A DNA stretch of 64,000 nucleotides from NCBI GenBank assembly GCA_003211515.1, contig QCSN01000008.1, positions 1-64,000 on the forward strand, given 5' to 3'. The translations under genes were made by a program, and so were the position numbers. Every line of letters starts with the position of its first letter. Positions within the stretch are counted from its first letter, which is position 1. Under the pieces are notes generated by a model that was not told where the DNA came from, did no database searches, and was given only the letters and a program-made list of their open reading frames with translations. Of the stretch, positions 62,784-64,000 are shown in pieces. Origin of the DNA: Synechococcus sp. AG-670-F04 (GTDB taxonomy: Bacteria > Cyanobacteriota > Cyanobacteriia > PCC-6307 > Cyanobiaceae).

Positions 62784-64000
62784 ATGGCAGGTGGTGTGAC
62801 TGGCGGTTCCGAAGCGACCTGGAGCGATCGGTTTGAGGAGGGCTTGCATCCGTTCATCGAAGTCTTCAACGCTTCGATTGGTTTTGATCTCACCCTGCTT
62901 CAGGAGGATCTCGACGGATCGATCGCCCATGCCCGAATGTTGGCCCGTTGTGGTGTGATCAACGGCGAAGAAGCCGATCAGCTGGTGCAGGGGCTGGAAA
63001 CCATTCGCACCGAAGCTGCGCAGGGTCGTTTTCAGCCAGGCCTTGAGGATGAAGATGTGCATTTCGCTGTTGAGCGTCGCCTGATTGCGCTGCTCGGAGC
63101 GGTGGGCAAGAAGCTGCATACCGGCCGAAGTCGCAATGATCAGGTCGGTACCGATCTGAGGCTTTGGCTGAGGCGCCGTTTGGATGAATTGGATGGAGAC
63201 CTTGACCGCCTGCAGCATGCACTCCTGCTGCAGGCGCAACAGCATCGCAACACCCTGATTCCCGGTTACACCCACCTACAGAGGGCACAGCCGCTCTGCC
63301 TTGCCCACCATCTGCTCGCTTATATCGAGATGATTCAGCGTGACCGGGACAGGCTTCGGGATGTTCGAGGCCGTGTCAATGTCTGCCCTCTTGGTGCTGC
63401 GGCTCTAGCGGGCACGCCCGTCTCGATCGATCGGCGGATGACCGCTTCAGACCTGGGATTTGAGGGGATTTATCTCAACAGTTTGGATGCTGTAAGTGAT
63501 CGGGATTTTTGTGTTGAGTATTCCGCGGCAGCTTCCCTCGTGATGGCACATCTCAGTCGGCTGGCAGAGGAGGTGATCGTTTGGGCATCAGAGGAGTTTG
63601 GATTTGTTCGCCTTAGTGATCGTTGTGCGACTGGAAGCAGCCTGATGCCGCAGAAGAAAAATCCTGATGTGCCTGAGCTGGTGCGCGGAAAATGCGGGAG
63701 GGTTTTCGGCCACGTCCAGGCTTTGCTCACCATGATCAAAGGTCTTCCCCTTGCTTACAACAAGGATTTTCAGGAAGACAAGGAGGCTCTGTTCGACGCC
63801 GTTCGCACCACCCGCGATTGTGTTGAAGCGATGGCGGTCTTATTCGAGGAAGGTCTTTACTTTCGCGCCGAGCGCTTGGAACAAGCGGTTGAACGCGATT
63901 TCTCGAATGCCACCGATGTTGCGGATTATTTGGTGTCTAAGGGTGTGCCGTTCCGCGAGGCGTACCAGTTGGTGGGAGCAGTGGTGCGCCGCTGCCTGGA
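62784..64000 (+). CDS. argH: argininosuccinate lyase, partial (runs off the right edge)
   Basis: The visible ~405 residues of about 460 start [20 protein letters not shown]. The signature [12 protein letters not shown] carries the catalytic serine. Other sites are [29 protein letters not shown] and [19 protein letters not shown]. It splits argininosuccinate to arginine and fumarate, the step after ArgG. The last residues of the C-terminal helical domain lie outside the window. Confidence 0.95.
   Translation, partial: MAGGVTGGSEATWSDRFEEGLHPFIEVFNASIGFDLTLLQEDLDGSIAHARMLARCGVINGEEADQLVQGLETIRTEAAQGRFQPGLEDEDVHFAVERRLIALLGAVGKKLHTGRSRNDQVGTDLRLWLRRRLDELDGDLDRLQHALLLQAQQHRNTLIPGYTHLQRAQPLCLAHHLLAYIEMIQRDRDRLRDVRGRVNVCPLGAAALAGTPVSIDRRMTASDLGFEGIYLNSLDAVSDRDFCVEYSAAASLVMAHLSRLAEEVIVWASEEFGFVRLSDRCATGSSLMPQKKNPDVPELVRGKCGRVFGHVQALLTMIKGLPLAYNKDFQEDKEALFDAVRTTRDCVEAMAVLFEEGLYFRAERLEQAVERDFSNATDVADYLVSKGVPFREAYQLVGAVVRRCL

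Overview
The window is chromosomal DNA from a marine picocyanobacterium, most likely a Synechococcus of the Synechococcus/Prochlorococcus lineage. The evidence is a PsbQ (CyanoQ) subunit of photosystem II, a ferredoxin-type nitrite reductase, a sucrose-phosphate synthase with a fused phosphatase-like domain, a Tic20-like protein, cyanobacterial families such as DUF3134, DUF1400 and HpsJ, and the gene order dnaN - PRC-barrel - purL - purF - gyrA/parC-like - TPR - queG - HpsJ-like - DUF502 - nusB - ftsY - PP2C phosphatase - argH. From memory, that order is the start of marine Synechococcus chromosomes, so the window probably spans the replication origin. Base composition is moderately GC-rich by eye, with clear AT-rich stretches. 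I see no rRNA, tRNA, CRISPR array, insertion sequence or prophage.

Region 1 (1-5100) is a nitrogen block. It holds the edge of a CbiX-type sirohydrochlorin chelatase (siroheme supply), a 57-residue basic ORF, nirA, a formate/nitrite channel gene, a HEAT-repeat gene 9 bp behind it, and convergent cynS (cyanase). nirA is much more AT-rich than its surroundings. A possible Hsp20 tail remnant lies beyond cynS. Region 2 (5187-12054) has a TrpD2-like protein, a GNAT acetyltransferase, an MFS exporter, ppk, a group 2 sigma factor and a phytol/dolichol-kinase-like protein. Region 3 (12003-14482) is an AT-rich glycosyltransferase and an AT-rich gap, then DAHP synthase. Region 4 (14583-25016) has acnB, a ClC transporter, a radical SAM protein, an O-antigen-ligase-like protein, purU, psbQ, a ThiO-like oxidase and an orphan pstS. 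Region 5 (25046-34389) has dnaK, aroE, a Tic20-like gene, rpsF, argG, mraY, several small lineage-type genes and purT. Region 6 (34611-46826) has the sucrose synthase, an alpha/beta hydrolase, uvrA, recN, an ABC1 kinase, a DUF1400 protein and thrC. Region 7 (46827-64000) is the candidate origin followed by the dnaN-to-argH cluster, with argH cut by the window edge.

Some genes join into pathways. CbiX, NirA, the FNT channel and cyanase all serve inorganic nitrogen use. PurU releases the formate that PurT consumes, and PurL and PurF are further steps of purine synthesis. DAHP synthase and AroE belong to the shikimate pathway. ArgG and ArgH are the last two steps of arginine synthesis.

The most unusual signals are two genes (radical SAM at 18622, ThiO-like oxidase at 22843) whose conserved N-termini have no ATG, GTG or TTG start. 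In each, an in-frame CTG overlaps the previous stop as CTGA. Others are structured leaders in front of nirA, rpsF and the DUF502 gene, a cluster of imperfect DnaA boxes before dnaN, and several small ORFs beside known genes.
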